From positions 496,001-560,000 of the forward strand of contig NZ_JARZHH010000001.1 of the NCBI RefSeq assembly GCF_029946515.1: a stretch of DNA of 64,000 nt. Reading direction: 5' to 3'. Position 1 is the stretch's first letter, and the number at the start of each line of letters is the position of its first letter. The position numbers and the translations under genes were made by a program. Shown piece by piece: positions 1-8,861 of this stretch. The notes under the pieces are model-generated. The model was not told where the DNA came from, did no database searches, and worked only from the letters and a program-made list of their open reading frames with translations. Source of the DNA: Polyangium sp. 6x1 (GTDB lineage: Bacteria > Myxococcota_A > Polyangia > Polyangiales > Polyangiaceae).

Positions 1-483
1 GATCAGAACCGCGCGCGCTGGGACCACCTGCTGATTCGCCGCGGCCTCACGGCGCTCGCGCGCGCCGAGGCGCTCGGGGGCGCCGTGGGCCCGTACGCGC
101 TCCAGGCCGCGATCGCCGCTTGCCACGCGCGCGCGCGGACCGCGGAGGAGACGGACTGGAAGCGCATCGCGGCGCTGTACACGGCGCTCGTCGAGGTCAC
201 GGCCTCGCCCGTGGTCGAGCTGAACCGCGCGGTCGCGTTTTCGATGGCGTTTGGCCCGGCCGCGGGGCTCTTGCTCGTCGACGCGCTCGTCTCGGAGCCC
301 TCGCTCGCGAGCTACCACCTCTTGCCGAGCGTCCGCGGCGACCTCCTGGTCAAGCTCGGCCGCGACGCCGAGGCGCGCGTGGAGTTCGAGCGCGCCGCGT
401 CCCTCACGAAAAACACCCGCGAGCGCGCGTTCCTGCTCGAACGCGCCGCCGCCTGCGCCCGCGCCTCGGCCCGCACGGATTGA
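1..483 (+). CDS. ECF RNA polymerase sigma factor, C-terminal part (5' truncated by window)
   Basis: The window opens inside this gene; 160 codons and the stop (481-483) are present. The protein reads in frame from base 1 and shows the helical, TPR-like C-terminal extension (DUF6596) of large ECF sigma factors of the ECF42 type: GPYALQAAIAACHARA near the front, then ELNRAVAF, then YHLLPSVRGDLLVKLGR, then a final helix ending ERAFLLERAAA. The sigma-2 and sigma-4 DNA-binding regions lie upstream of the window. In the family the extension is thought to take over the role of a separate anti-sigma factor. ECF42 genes usually sit beside a DGPF/YCII-domain gene; none is seen downstream, so it would lie upstream. 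The family call is firm from the conserved motifs; the regulon is unknown. Confidence 0.88.
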   Translation, partial: DQNRARWDHLLIRRGLTALARAEALGGAVGPYALQAAIAACHARARTAEETDWKRIAALYTALVEVTASPVVELNRAVAFSMAFGPAAGLLLVDALVSEPSLASYHLLPSVRGDLLVKLGRDAEARVEFERAASLTKNTRERAFLLERAAACARASARTD

Positions 484-498
484 CCCAAGGAGTGCCCC

Positions 499-771
499 AT
501 GTGCCGGAACATCAAGACCCTGTTCAACTTCGAGCCCCCCGCCACCGAGGAGGAGATCCGCGCCGCATCGCTGCAGTTCGTGCGCAAGCTGAGCGGCTTC
601 AACAAGCCGTCGCGCGCCAACGAGGCGGCGTTCGACAAGGCCGTGGAGGACGTCGCCGCCGTCGCGCGCGTGCTCATGCAATCGCTCACCACGACGGCGG
701 AGCCGCGGGATCGCGACATCGAGGCGGAGAAAGCGCGCGAACGCTCACGGCAGCGGTTTCACCACGATTGA
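499..771 (+). CDS. DUF2277 domain protein
   Basis: A 90-residue cytoplasmic protein starting MCRNIKTLFNFEPPATEEEI, the hallmark opening of DUF2277 (a short conserved family of unknown function). It covers the usual full family length. A good Shine-Dalgarno (AAGGAG at 485-490) precedes ATG 499, and the gene follows the sigma-factor stop by 15 bases, so the two are probably cotranscribed. The C-terminal third is highly charged (EAEKARERSRQRFHHD). No catalytic motif or metal site beyond one N-terminal Cys is visible, and no function should be assigned. Confidence 0.88.
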   Translation: MCRNIKTLFNFEPPATEEEIRAASLQFVRKLSGFNKPSRANEAAFDKAVEDVAAVARVLMQSLTTTAEPRDRDIEAEKARERSRQRFHHD

Positions 772-870
772 GGATTTTTCATCTCCTCGTACCATGACGC
801 CCCGGACGACATGGCGCAGGCGTCGTGCTCTCGTCTCGTGCTGGTTGACGCGCTCTCGTACGATGCCCTC

Positions 871-1878
871 ATGCGCGTCACCGCTCTCCTCGCCTGCACC
901 CTCACGCTCACGGCATGCGAGCGCGGTGGTCCTTCGGGATCGCCCGCAGATTCCTCGGCTGCGCCGCCTAGCTCGGCTCCGCCGGTCACCTGGACGGCCC
1001 CGTCCGTCGCCGCTCCGGCGCCCACACCGAGCGCGAGCGCGGCCCCTTCCGCGGCCCCGGCCGCGGCGAGCGCCGAACCTCCCGACGCGGGCGCCGCGGA
1101 TGCCGCCCCGCTCGCGGATCCGAGCCGCCTCACGCTCGACAGGAGCGCCGTGCAGGGCGGGCTCCTCCGCGCGAAGCTCGACGGCAAACTGCGCAAAATG
1201 AACTTCCCCGGGCACCGGGCCGTCGTCAGCGACGAGGGCGATTTCTTGATCGCGTTCGGTCGCAACGCCCCGAAGCAGGAGAAGATCACCATCACGTTCG
1301 AGGACGGTCAGGTGCTCGAACGTGTCTTCGACGTGGAACAACGCACGTTCGAGACCGACAAGATCGACAACCTGCCGAAGGACATGGTCGAGCTCGACAT
1401 GCCCACGCGGGTCAAGCTCACGCAGGCCGAGCAAAAGCTCGACGCGATCCGCAAGAAGTACACGAAAAAGACCTGCTTCAAGGAGGCGTTCATCTGGCCC
1501 TCGAAGGGCAAGGTCACCTCCAGGTACGGGCAGCCGCGGCTGCTCAATGGCACGGACGGCGGGATCCACTGGGGCGTCGATATCGCGGTGCCCGTGGGCA
1601 CGCCGGTGCGCGCGCCGGCCTGCGGCACGGTGGTGTTCGCCGAGAAAAACCTGCCGCTCAGCGGCGACACGCTCATCATCGACCACGGACAGGGTTTGAC
1701 CTCGACCTTCATCCACCTGAACGGCTTCGCCGCCAAGGTGGGGGACGAGGTCAAACAGGGTCAGACGGTCGCGCGCGTGGGGATGACCGGCCGCACGAAC
1801 GGGGCGCACCTCGATTGGCGCATGAATTTCTTCGAGGTCCGGATCGACCCGGAGCTGCTCGTCAGCGGCGACAAGTGA
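871..1878 (+). CDS. M23 family metallopeptidase lipoprotein (LytM-like)
   Basis: 335 residues. I start at ATG 871 because it gives a compact lipoprotein signal MRVTALLACTLTLTAC (lipidated Cys 16); an in-frame ATG at 811 would add 20 residues before the signal. An Ala/Pro/Ser-rich linker (about 20-85) is followed by a beta-rich region and a C-terminal LytM fold (about 205-320). HWGVD supplies the HxxxD metal motif (His233, Asp237), and a GAHLDWRM block (313 onward) sits where most M23 enzymes carry HxH. The expected role is an endopeptidase on peptidoglycan cross-links, or activation of an amidase if catalytically weak, anchored at the inner face of the outer membrane or outer face of the inner membrane. 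The HLD variant also occurs in a known proteobacterial M23 subgroup, so activity is plausible but not assured. It converges on the kinase gene with a 3-base gap. Confidence 0.88.
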   Translation: MRVTALLACTLTLTACERGGPSGSPADSSAAPPSSAPPVTWTAPSVAAPAPTPSASAAPSAAPAAASAEPPDAGAADAAPLADPSRLTLDRSAVQGGLLRAKLDGKLRKMNFPGHRAVVSDEGDFLIAFGRNAPKQEKITITFEDGQVLERVFDVEQRTFETDKIDNLPKDMVELDMPTRVKLTQAEQKLDAIRKKYTKKTCFKEAFIWPSKGKVTSRYGQPRLLNGTDGGIHWGVDIAVPVGTPVRAPACGTVVFAEKNLPLSGDTLIIDHGQGLTSTFIHLNGFAAKVGDEVKQGQTVARVGMTGRTNGAHLDWRMNFFEVRIDPELLVSGDK

Positions 1879-1881
1879 CGG

Positions 1882-3969
1882 TCACCGCTTCGGGAACCGC
1901 GTCCGCAGGTCGTAAATGACCTTCTCCACGTTCGGATTCTGAGGGAAGCACGCGCGCCCGAGCGTCTCCAGCACGAGGCGCGCGCGGAAGTCGCCGTCCT
2001 TCTGCGCGCGGTCGAGCAGGTTGAGTTTTTCCACGCACGCGGCATTCCGGAGGTCGAACGCGATGCGCATCGCCGGCGACGCCTTGGCGAGCCGCTTCTC
2101 GTCCTGCAAGAGCTTCGTCGCGGCCACGGCGATCGGCGCCTTGCCTTGTCCCTCGACGAACGCGTACAGCATGTCGAGGCCGACCTCGCCGAGGTCGTCG
2201 GCGAAGAGCTGGAGCAGGTCCGCGTCCGCGTTCTCCCGCGAGAGCTGAATCGCGAGGCCCTGCACGAGCTGCGAGAACTCGCGATCCTTGAACGCCTCGG
2301 GCGCGCCTTTGCCGAGGTCGATCACGACGCGGCTCGCGCCCCTCCAGTCCTGGAACCGAAATGCATCCTTGAATTTTTTCTTCGCGGCGTCGATGTCCTC
2401 CGCCGACATCGTGGACGCCGGAGGAGCCGCGGCAGACGTCGCAGGCTCGGGCGCGGCCGACGCCGACGCCGCGGGGGCGGCCGCGGACGGCGCCGGCGTG
2501 GCCGCGGGCGCGGGCGGCTTGGGCGCGGCCGTCGCCGTCGTCGTCGTTTGCGGCGCGACCGTCGTCGTCGGCCCATTCCGCTTTTGCATCACGACGGCCG
2601 CATACGCCGCGCCGCAACCGAGCGCCACGCCCACAACCACGGTAAGCACGGCGCCCGTCTTCGACTTCTTTTTCGGAGCCGCCGGCGCCGGCGCCTCCGT
2701 GAGCTCGATCTCGTCGACGACCGGCGCCTCGGCTGCCTTCTTCTCCGGAATCGGTTCGTCGGCGAGCGGCATCGCCAATGGCAGAATGGGCTTCGCCATG
2801 GACGGCGGCGGCTTCGAGACCGGTGCGGCTATGCCTTCCGAAGCCAACGTCGACGCGGCCGACCTTTGCGACGGCGCGGGTGGCCTTTGCGACTGCACGG
2901 GCGGCGGCCGCATCGAGGGGACCGAAGCGCGCATGCTCGCCTCGCCCTCGTAGCTCTCGCTCATCGGAGGCACGTCCTCCTCGCCCTCGGCCGGAGGCCC
3001 GATCTCCCGCAATGCTTCGTCGATCGCCGCCGCGAGCTCGAGCCCCGTCTGATATCGATTGGCCGGCTGCTTTTCGAGCAGCTTCCGCGCGACCGCTTCG
3101 AGCGGCTCGGGCACCGTCACGCCCGGGCAGCGCTCGGAGATCGCCGGGGGCGGCTGGAAGCGGTGCTGCATGAAGAGCTCGACGGGGTTCACGGCCGTGA
3201 ACGGGTGTTTGCCCGAGAGCATCTCGTAGAACATCAGGCCGAGCGCATACAGATCGCTGCGCGCGTCGACCGCGTCCATGCCGTCGGCGGCCTCGGGCGA
3301 GAGATACGCGATCGTCCCGAAGATCGTGCCGGCGACGGTCAGGGTGCCGTACTCGTCCTCGTCGCCGATCGAGGCGCGCGAGTCCTGCCGCTCGCGGTCG
3401 CCCGCGGAGAGCTCGTTGACCTTCACCTTCGCGAGGCCGAGGTCGATGATCTTCACGATATCGGCCGGGCCATCGACGATCATGATGTTGCGCGGCTTGA
3501 GATCGCGATGGACGATGTCGAGGCGATGGATCGCGTCGAGGGCCGAGGCGAGCTGCCGCGTCAGGCGCGCGGCGCGGCGCGGCGAAAGCGGGCCGTCTTG
3601 CAAGAGCTGATTGAGCGTCTTGCCCTTGACGTACTCGAGGACGAGGAAGTAGCTCCCGTCGGGCAGCTTGCCGAAATCGGTCGCGCTCGCGACGTTCGGG
3701 TGCTGGATGTGCGCGCCGGCGATCGCCTCCCGCTCGAAACGCTTGACGAGCTCCGGGAGGTTTTCCGTCTCCGGATGAAGGATCTTGATCGCGATGCGCT
3801 TCTTCAGCAGCAGGTGCTCGCCGCGGTAGACCGCGCCCATCCCGCCCATCGCGATGAGCTCGCGGATGCGGTACCGGTCCGAGATCACGCGATCGATCAT
3901 GCCGCGTGCGCGCTCTTGGGCCGCTCGGTCCGCCTGTGCTGTGCCGCCTTGGGGTTGCTTGGAGGTCAT
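1882..3969 (-). CDS. Membrane Ser/Thr protein kinase (PknB-like)
   Basis: 695 residues. The N-terminal kinase domain (about 33-320) has the glycine loop MGGMGAVYRGEH, catalytic Lys62 (IAIKIL), HRDLKPRN with catalytic Asp156, DLG (176-178) in place of DFG, and an SPE-like segment (YLSPEAADG). A Pro/Ala/Ser-rich juxtamembrane linker (about 325-435) leads to one transmembrane helix (about 439-461, after KKKSK), then a second Ala/Pro/Thr-rich stretch and a helical extracytoplasmic domain of about 200 residues with two Cys. This is the usual architecture of bacterial receptor kinases: the outer domain senses and the inner domain phosphorylates Ser/Thr. The outer domain has no PASTA repeats and I do not recognise it. 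ATG 3969 has no obvious ribosome-binding site; Met24 (MIDRVISDRYRI) is an alternative start. The gene stands alone, divergent from 4154. Confidence 0.9.
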   Translation of the reverse strand: MTSKQPQGGTAQADRAAQERARGMIDRVISDRYRIRELIAMGGMGAVYRGEHLLLKKRIAIKILHPETENLPELVKRFEREAIAGAHIQHPNVASATDFGKLPDGSYFLVLEYVKGKTLNQLLQDGPLSPRRAARLTRQLASALDAIHRLDIVHRDLKPRNIMIVDGPADIVKIIDLGLAKVKVNELSAGDRERQDSRASIGDEDEYGTLTVAGTIFGTIAYLSPEAADGMDAVDARSDLYALGLMFYEMLSGKHPFTAVNPVELFMQHRFQPPPAISERCPGVTVPEPLEAVARKLLEKQPANRYQTGLELAAAIDEALREIGPPAEGEEDVPPMSESYEGEASMRASVPSMRPPPVQSQRPPAPSQRSAASTLASEGIAAPVSKPPPSMAKPILPLAMPLADEPIPEKKAAEAPVVDEIELTEAPAPAAPKKKSKTGAVLTVVVGVALGCGAAYAAVVMQKRNGPTTTVAPQTTTTATAAPKPPAPAATPAPSAAAPAASASAAPEPATSAAAPPASTMSAEDIDAAKKKFKDAFRFQDWRGASRVVIDLGKGAPEAFKDREFSQLVQGLAIQLSRENADADLLQLFADDLGEVGLDMLYAFVEGQGKAPIAVAATKLLQDEKRLAKASPAMRIAFDLRNAACVEKLNLLDRAQKDGDFRARLVLETLGRACFPQNPNVEKVIYDLRTRFPKR

Positions 3970-4153
3970 GTCAGAAGCGAGATCGAGCGTGTGGAGCGAC
4001 TCGGAGGTCGAGGCGCGGGGATACGGTACCTGCTCGGCGCGCGGGCGCCTAGAGGGATCGATGTAGGGCGATCGCCTCGAACGAATCTGCCCCGCCGGGA
4101 GGCTTCCCGAGCAACCAACCTCGGCCTACCATCGAGCCGCAGTCGTCACGCCC

Positions 4154-5287
4154 ATGCCCGTCAATCCCACCGCGCGCCCCCTCGCCTTCCTCACCCTGAC
4201 GGCCCTCGTCGCCGCATGCGCGAGCGCGCCGCATCCCGAGCAGCCAAAGGCCGCGAGCGCGCCGACCACGTCGCCGCGCGTGGCACAGAGCAGCGCCCCC
4301 GAATCCGCGGCGGGCCCACGCGTCGCCGCGAGCCCCCCGAGCGCGGCGCCCGCGAACGATACGCCTTCGGGCGCGTTCCGAGGCGCGAGCCCGTTCGAGG
4401 CGCCGCCTTCGGGACCGCCGCCCTCGCTCGCGCCCACGCCCCCGCGACCTCCGGGCACCGATCCGACGCCCAAAGAGCACGCGCAGGCCGCGGACAAGTG
4501 CGGGAAGATCACGCAGTGCGGCGTGTGCAACAACTGGGGATACTGCGGCTTTTGCCAGGCGACGAACAAATGCGTCCCCAAAGACCGCCACGGGCCCTAC
4601 CCGGGCACGTGCGCGTCGGGTTTTTCGCCGTCGGATTGCCCGATGTCGCTTTACCTCCAGGAGGAGGAGGCGAACATCCGCGAGCGCCTCGGCCGCCTCG
4701 TCGGCACGCTCTCGCCCGAGGGCATGCCGCTCGACCGGAAGGCTGAGAGCCCCGCGGTCCTGCGCATCCCCGTGCATCGCGGCCGCTGTTACGGGCTCGT
4801 CTTTCGAGGCAGCTACGACGTCGACGGCTCGATCGACGCCGAGGCCGCCGTGGAGGCGAATTTTTATGATAGCGGCGGCATCTGGGTCCCGGTCTACCGT
4901 GAGATTTCGGCGATCACACCTTTTTGCCCCCAGGAAGACGGGCGCATCGTCCTCCGCGTGACCCCCCGGGACACGACGAAAGGCACGTGGCGCGCCCAGC
5001 TCTTCAGCGCGCCGATCACCGAGGACGCGCTCGAAGCGCAAAAGGAGCGCTACGAGGCCGAGCGCCGCGCCCTCGCCCTGCGGTACTCCTGCAGCTATTG
5101 CGCGCGGGTCCACCTCGGCTGCTTCCTCTCGGGCGAGCCGCAGTGCGACGCCCGATACGTGGTTTGTCTCAACCATTTCGGCTACACGCCGGACGATTGC
5201 GAGCGCGGGGACGCGCCGAAGAAACGGCCCGACCCGAAGCCGCTCGAAGCGCTACAGGTCTGCACGCCCGAGGAGCCCAAGGGCTGA
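4154..5287 (+). CDS. Cysteine-rich lipoprotein of unknown function
   Basis: 377 residues. It begins with a lipoprotein signal ending LTALVAAC (Cys 16), followed by an Ala/Pro/Ser spacer to about residue 110. Two Cys clusters stand out: an N-terminal one (CGKITQCGVCNNWGYCGFC, then CVPK and a GTC...SDC pair) resembling a PSI/plexin-like or EGF-like disulfide knot, and a C-terminal one (CSYCARVHLGCF through NHFGYTPDDC). Between them lies a beta-rich domain of about 180 residues (RGRCYGLVFRGSYDVDGSID and following), possibly carbohydrate- or ligand-binding. The expected location is the cell envelope, with disulfides formed in the periplasm. It precedes the nitronate monooxygenase gene by 22 bases but has no evident functional link. 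I do not recognise the family. Confidence 0.8.
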   Translation: MPVNPTARPLAFLTLTALVAACASAPHPEQPKAASAPTTSPRVAQSSAPESAAGPRVAASPPSAAPANDTPSGAFRGASPFEAPPSGPPPSLAPTPPRPPGTDPTPKEHAQAADKCGKITQCGVCNNWGYCGFCQATNKCVPKDRHGPYPGTCASGFSPSDCPMSLYLQEEEANIRERLGRLVGTLSPEGMPLDRKAESPAVLRIPVHRGRCYGLVFRGSYDVDGSIDAEAAVEANFYDSGGIWVPVYREISAITPFCPQEDGRIVLRVTPRDTTKGTWRAQLFSAPITEDALEAQKERYEAERRALALRYSCSYCARVHLGCFLSGEPQCDARYVVCLNHFGYTPDDCERGDAPKKRPDPKPLEALQVCTPEEPKG

Positions 5288-5309
5288 GGGGAGATCGAGG
5301 AGGGAATCC

Positions 5310-6347
5310 ATGCGGCTTCGCGATTGGTTGGGAATCGAGCACGACATCGTCCAGGCGCCCATGGCCGGCGTCCAGGGGAGCCGACTCGCCCTCGCGGTCT
5401 CGAATGCGGGCGGGCTCGGCTCCCTCCCGTGCGCGACGCTCGGCCCCGACGCCTTGCGCCGCGAGCTCGCGGCCCTCCGCAGCGGGACGAGCCGGCCTTT
5501 CAACGTGAACTTTTTCTGCCACGCCGAGGTCACGCCGGGCCCCGCGGACGAGGCCCGCTTCCGGGAACGACTCGCGCCGTATTACGCAGAGCTCGGGCTC
5601 GACGCGAACCTCGTCCCCGCGGGCGCCGGACGCGCGCCGTTCACGCACGACGTCGCCGATGTCGTCGCCGAATTCGCGCCGCCCGTGGTCAGCTTCCATT
5701 TCGGACTGCCGGCGGCCGATTTGCTGGCCCGGGTCAAAGGTTGGGGCGGGAAGGTCCTCTCGTCGGCCACGACCGTGGAAGAGGCGCGCTGGCTCGAAGC
5801 CCACGGCGCGGACGCGATCATCGCCCAGGGACTCGAAGCGGGCGGGCACCGCGGCCACTTCCTCCGCGACGACCTCGACGACCAGATGGGCACGTTCGCG
5901 CTCGTGCCGCAGATCGTCGACGCGGTGAAGGTCCCGGTGATCGCGGCAGGCGGAATCGCCGATGCGCGCGGCGTCCGTGCGGCGATGGCGCTCGGCGCGG
6001 CCGGCGCGCAAATCGGGACCGCATACCTCCTCTGCCCCGAGGCCGACACGAGCGCCGTGCATCGAGCCGCATTGAAGAGCCCCGCCCGCCACCACACGGC
6101 CCTCACGAACCTGTTTTCGGGGAGGCCCGCGCGCGGAATCGTGAATCGGCTCATGCGCGAGCTCGGCCCCATGAGCCCGGCCGCGCCGCCGTTCCCGTGG
6201 GCGGTCGCCGCCGTCGCGCCGTTACGCGCCCGGGCCGAGCAGGAGGGCAGCAGTGATTTCTCCCCGCTTTGGGCCGGTCAAAACACGAGCGCGCTCGCCG
6301 AGATCGACGCCGCCACGTTGACCCGCGCGCTCGCGCCGGACCTCTGA
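5310..6347 (+). CDS. Nitronate monooxygenase (2-nitropropane dioxygenase family)
   Basis: 345 residues, a TIM-barrel flavoenzyme. Family features in order: APMAGVQGSRLALAVSNAGG (residues 16-35), the first strand and FMN loop; NVNFFCH (66-71); AQGLEAGGHRGHF with the catalytic base His180; AAGGIADARG (212-221) and GAAGAQIGTAYL, the phosphate-binding loops for FMN. Such enzymes oxidise alkyl nitronates, for example propionate-3-nitronate, using FMN and O2. The length matches the class I family. ATG 5310 follows a strong GAGGAGGG at 5296-5303. It is cytoplasmic and possibly read through from the preceding lipoprotein gene. A role in nitronate detoxification is the family expectation, not shown by context. 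Confidence 0.92.
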   Translation: MRLRDWLGIEHDIVQAPMAGVQGSRLALAVSNAGGLGSLPCATLGPDALRRELAALRSGTSRPFNVNFFCHAEVTPGPADEARFRERLAPYYAELGLDANLVPAGAGRAPFTHDVADVVAEFAPPVVSFHFGLPAADLLARVKGWGGKVLSSATTVEEARWLEAHGADAIIAQGLEAGGHRGHFLRDDLDDQMGTFALVPQIVDAVKVPVIAAGGIADARGVRAAMALGAAGAQIGTAYLLCPEADTSAVHRAALKSPARHHTALTNLFSGRPARGIVNRLMRELGPMSPAAPPFPWAVAAVAPLRARAEQEGSSDFSPLWAGQNTSALAEIDAATLTRALAPDL

Positions 6348-6434
6348 GCCCAAAAGATTTTTCCGCTCTACGTGCGTGAATCGACGAGCTCGCTCCTGCT
6401 CGACGCCCGTAGACAGATCGGATAGCCTCGAATC

Positions 6435-7265
6435 ATGCACAGCAGAAGCGTTGTCTTGACTTCGAGCGCGCCTCGGCGCGCGAGTGTTTTCCTTTCGACC
6501 GCGATGCTCGTGTCGTGCTGGAGCTCGCTCGCGTCGGCCGAGCAGTTCGTCGTGGTCGACGAGACGTACGAGCACACGGCCGACATGCCGGACTCCCATT
6601 ACCGCGTCGAGCCGCGCGCCGGCACGCCCTCGAACTGGAAGAGCCCGATCGATTACACGACGGGCACGGCCCACATGCACCTCGAGGTCTCCACGAAGCC
6701 GACGGAGACGCCCACGCGCTTCCAGGCCTGCTTCGAGGCGCAGCCGACGTATGCGTGCGTCGGGCAGGCGCCGGCCTACACGACCGTGGGCGTGTACGAC
6801 TGGGAGACGAAGTTCTCCGATTTCTGGTCGCCGCCCGGCACGTCCGTCGATTGGAGCCTCGGTTCGGGCAAAATTGCGCTCATCCTGAAGGATACGCAGA
6901 ACGGAAAACCCTCGGCGGACAACGTCGGCGCGGAGACGGCCGCGCTGTACACGCCCACGAAGCTCCGGTTCGTCGTGACGATCGTCTCCGCGGGGAGCAC
7001 GTACGTGCCGCCCGCGCCGGTGGAGATGGACGCAGGCCTCCCCGACGACGCGGGCGCGGGTTCTTCCACGGGCGCCGGCGGAAGCGGCGGCAGCGGCGGC
7101 AATGGCAGCGGCGGCAGCGGCGGCGAGCCCGTGAACGTCCATCCGGTGAACAACGACACGGGATGCTCATTCTCGACGACGAACGGCGCCGCGCAAGGCG
7201 CGTGGCTCCTCCTCGCCGCGCCGGCGCTTCTGGCGTTCCGGTCGCGCCGCAAGCGGTCCCGGTGA
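6435..7265 (+). CDS. Secreted protein with MYXO-CTERM-like sorting tail
   Basis: 276 residues. An N-terminal signal peptide (hydrophobic run ending SSLASA before EQFVVVDE) leads to a beta-rich domain (about 38-205) of unknown family containing Trp and aromatic patches (TPSNWKSPIDYTTG, YDWETKFSDFW), suggestive of a surface or ligand-binding domain. A Gly/Ser linker (GAGGSGGSGGNGSGGSGGE) follows. The tail has one Cys (DTGCSFS), a hydrophobic helix (AWLLLAAPALLAF) and a basic end RSRRKRSR, which is the MYXO-CTERM-type sorting pattern thought to be processed to a surface lipoprotein. The linker DNA is repetitive in GGCGGCAGC. The next gene (7286) starts 20 bases downstream. No enzymatic role is assigned. 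Confidence 0.82.
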   Translation: MHSRSVVLTSSAPRRASVFLSTAMLVSCWSSLASAEQFVVVDETYEHTADMPDSHYRVEPRAGTPSNWKSPIDYTTGTAHMHLEVSTKPTETPTRFQACFEAQPTYACVGQAPAYTTVGVYDWETKFSDFWSPPGTSVDWSLGSGKIALILKDTQNGKPSADNVGAETAALYTPTKLRFVVTIVSAGSTYVPPAPVEMDAGLPDDAGAGSSTGAGGSGGSGGNGSGGSGGEPVNVHPVNNDTGCSFSTTNGAAQGAWLLLAAPALLAFRSRRKRSR

Positions 7266-7285
7266 AATCGCGCTATGCCTGATTC

Positions 7286-8053
7286 ATGAAGCGACCCGCG
7301 CTCCTCTTCGCCTCGCTGAGCCTGTCTCTCGCCTGCGACGCCGATCCCGGGCCGTCCCCGCCGTCCGTGCCGCCCTTGCCCGAAGGCGCCTCGCCCGTGG
7401 CCCTCTGCCCCATCGTTTCCATGATCGACGCGTATCCGGGCGAATATCCGAATCAGCCGAACGGCCCGCAGCCCCTCGCCTCCGCTTGCATCACCACGCG
7501 GCACGACGTGGTCGTCGTCCTCGGCTGCCCGAACGACGACACGGGCACGCCGTCGGCGTGCCAGATCGCGCGCGCCGACATCGCCGTCGCCTTGAAGGAC
7601 GCCGGTTATGGGGACACGTTCATCACGACCGGCGGCGCAGTCCATAACGAATGGACCGAGGCGGACACGCTACGGGATCTGCTCGTGGCGCGCGGCATCG
7701 AGGCTTCCCGGATCACGACCGAGCCCCTCGCCGAGCACACGGACGAAAATATCTATTACTCGACGCGAATCATGGAAGAGCGGGGCCTCGTGAGCGCGCT
7801 CGTCGTCTCGGACCAGCCCGGCCACCTCGTGCTCACGGGCGTCTGCGACAGCAATTGCTGCGTCGACCTCGGCCGCCTGACGGTCGTGGATGTACCGATC
7901 CAGAACGGCCAGGTCTCCGTGGGCCATTACGTCCGGCACCCCTGGGCCCGGCCGAACACGGACGAGGAGTGCGCGCACATCCGCACGCCGAGCAAGTTCA
8001 TGTGCACGAACCTCGAACAGCGCCGTGCGTGCAAGGACAACTTTCAGTTGTAA
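7286..8053 (+). CDS. YdcF/SanA-like (DUF218) lipoprotein
   Basis: 255 residues. The lipoprotein signal ends SLSLAC (Cys 17). The body matches the DUF218/YdcF Rossmann-like fold: HDVVVVLGCPND (strand 1 and loop), ARADIAVALKDAGYGDTFITTGG, an E-A-D-x-L helix (WTEADTLRDLLVARGI) and the conserved E-x-T-xx-N signature (EPLAEHTDENIYYS), then VSALVVSDQ. YdcF-like proteins bind nucleotide-type ligands and act in the envelope, SanA being linked to envelope barrier function; their chemistry is unsettled. Eight or more Cys, including SNCCVD near residue 190, suggest disulfides in the periplasm. It follows 6435 by 20 bases on the same strand. Confidence 0.83.
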   Translation: MKRPALLFASLSLSLACDADPGPSPPSVPPLPEGASPVALCPIVSMIDAYPGEYPNQPNGPQPLASACITTRHDVVVVLGCPNDDTGTPSACQIARADIAVALKDAGYGDTFITTGGAVHNEWTEADTLRDLLVARGIEASRITTEPLAEHTDENIYYSTRIMEERGLVSALVVSDQPGHLVLTGVCDSNCCVDLGRLTVVDVPIQNGQVSVGHYVRHPWARPNTDEECAHIRTPSKFMCTNLEQRRACKDNFQL

Positions 8054-8057
8054 TGGA

Positions 8058-8705
8058 TCAGGGGTGGACCTTTTCGTGGTTCGCCAGCATCTCGACGAAT
8101 TGCGTGATGCGCCGCTCACGCGTCTCGGGCTTCTTCGCGGTCTGGATGCGGAACAGGACGGCGTATCGGTTCGTCGCGTTGAGCGTGGCGAAGAACGCGG
8201 CGGCTCGGGGGTTTTTCGCGAGGGCGTCCGATAGATCGGAGGGCACGGTGGCGCGGCTCGGCGAGTCGTACGCGTCGTCCCAGCGGCCGTCTCGTTTTGC
8301 GCGCTCGACCTCCGCGAGGCCCGGCGGCTGCATCTCGCCGGAAGCGATGAGGGAAAGCGCCTTCTCCCGATTGATCTTCGACCAGATGCTCTTCGGAGAG
8401 CGCGGCGTGAATTTCTGGAGCCACGCCGCCTCGTCGAAGCTCTTCTTCTGCCCGTCGATCCAGCCCCACACGAGCGCGACGTCGACCGCCTCCGGATAGG
8501 TGACCGACGCGACGCCGGACGCCTTCTTCGCGAGCTTGAGCCACACGCCGCGCGACGAGGCGTGGTTCGAGGCGAGCCACGTCGACCACGCGCGCGGGTG
8601 CTCGAAAGCGACGATGGGCGCGTCCCCCGCGGGAGCCGCTTTCGCCGTCGTTTTTTTCGGTGCCGCCGTGTTTGCCGGCATCTTTTTCGCTACGGTCTTT
8701 TTCAT
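8058..8705 (-). CDS. YdeI/OmpD-associated family protein (OmdA)
   Basis: 215 residues. The open frame runs far upstream, but ATG 8705 (MKKTVAKKMP) is the sensible start: upstream codons overlap the divergent gene and look non-coding. A Lys/Ala-rich N-terminal tail (1-28) is followed by the YdeI/OmdA core: AWSTWLASNHASSRGVWLKL, YPEAVDVALVWGWIDGQKKS, FTPRSPKSIWSKIN, and the C-terminal helical domain with WDDAYDSPS and the terminal FVEMLANHEK. Members are often annotated as bacteriocin-protection proteins, but their biochemistry is unknown. The basic Ala/Lys tail resembles histone H1-like tails and may bind nucleic acid (inference). It converges on 7286 with only 4 bases between stops. Confidence 0.9.
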   Translation of the reverse strand: MKKTVAKKMPANTAAPKKTTAKAAPAGDAPIVAFEHPRAWSTWLASNHASSRGVWLKLAKKASGVASVTYPEAVDVALVWGWIDGQKKSFDEAAWLQKFTPRSPKSIWSKINREKALSLIASGEMQPPGLAEVERAKRDGRWDDAYDSPSRATVPSDLSDALAKNPRAAAFFATLNATNRYAVLFRIQTAKKPETRERRITQFVEMLANHEKVHP

Positions 8706-8861
8706 GCGAATTGTCCCGCTCCCGCGCTCCGCGCCCCCGACTCTACGGGAGCAGGGATTGGAGTGCAAGACTCCCTCGTGATCCCTGTGGCGTCGGAGAG
8801 TGAGTTCGACTATGTTCGGCGCGATTCGTCCCGGGGATTCCGCGAGGAGGGGGTGCGACCC

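Noticed and set aside
2146-4746. An 866-codon plus-strand frame across the kinase gene
   Set aside because: Arg-rich shadow of the minus-strand kinase and of the frame of the lipoprotein at 4154; no protein-like domain.
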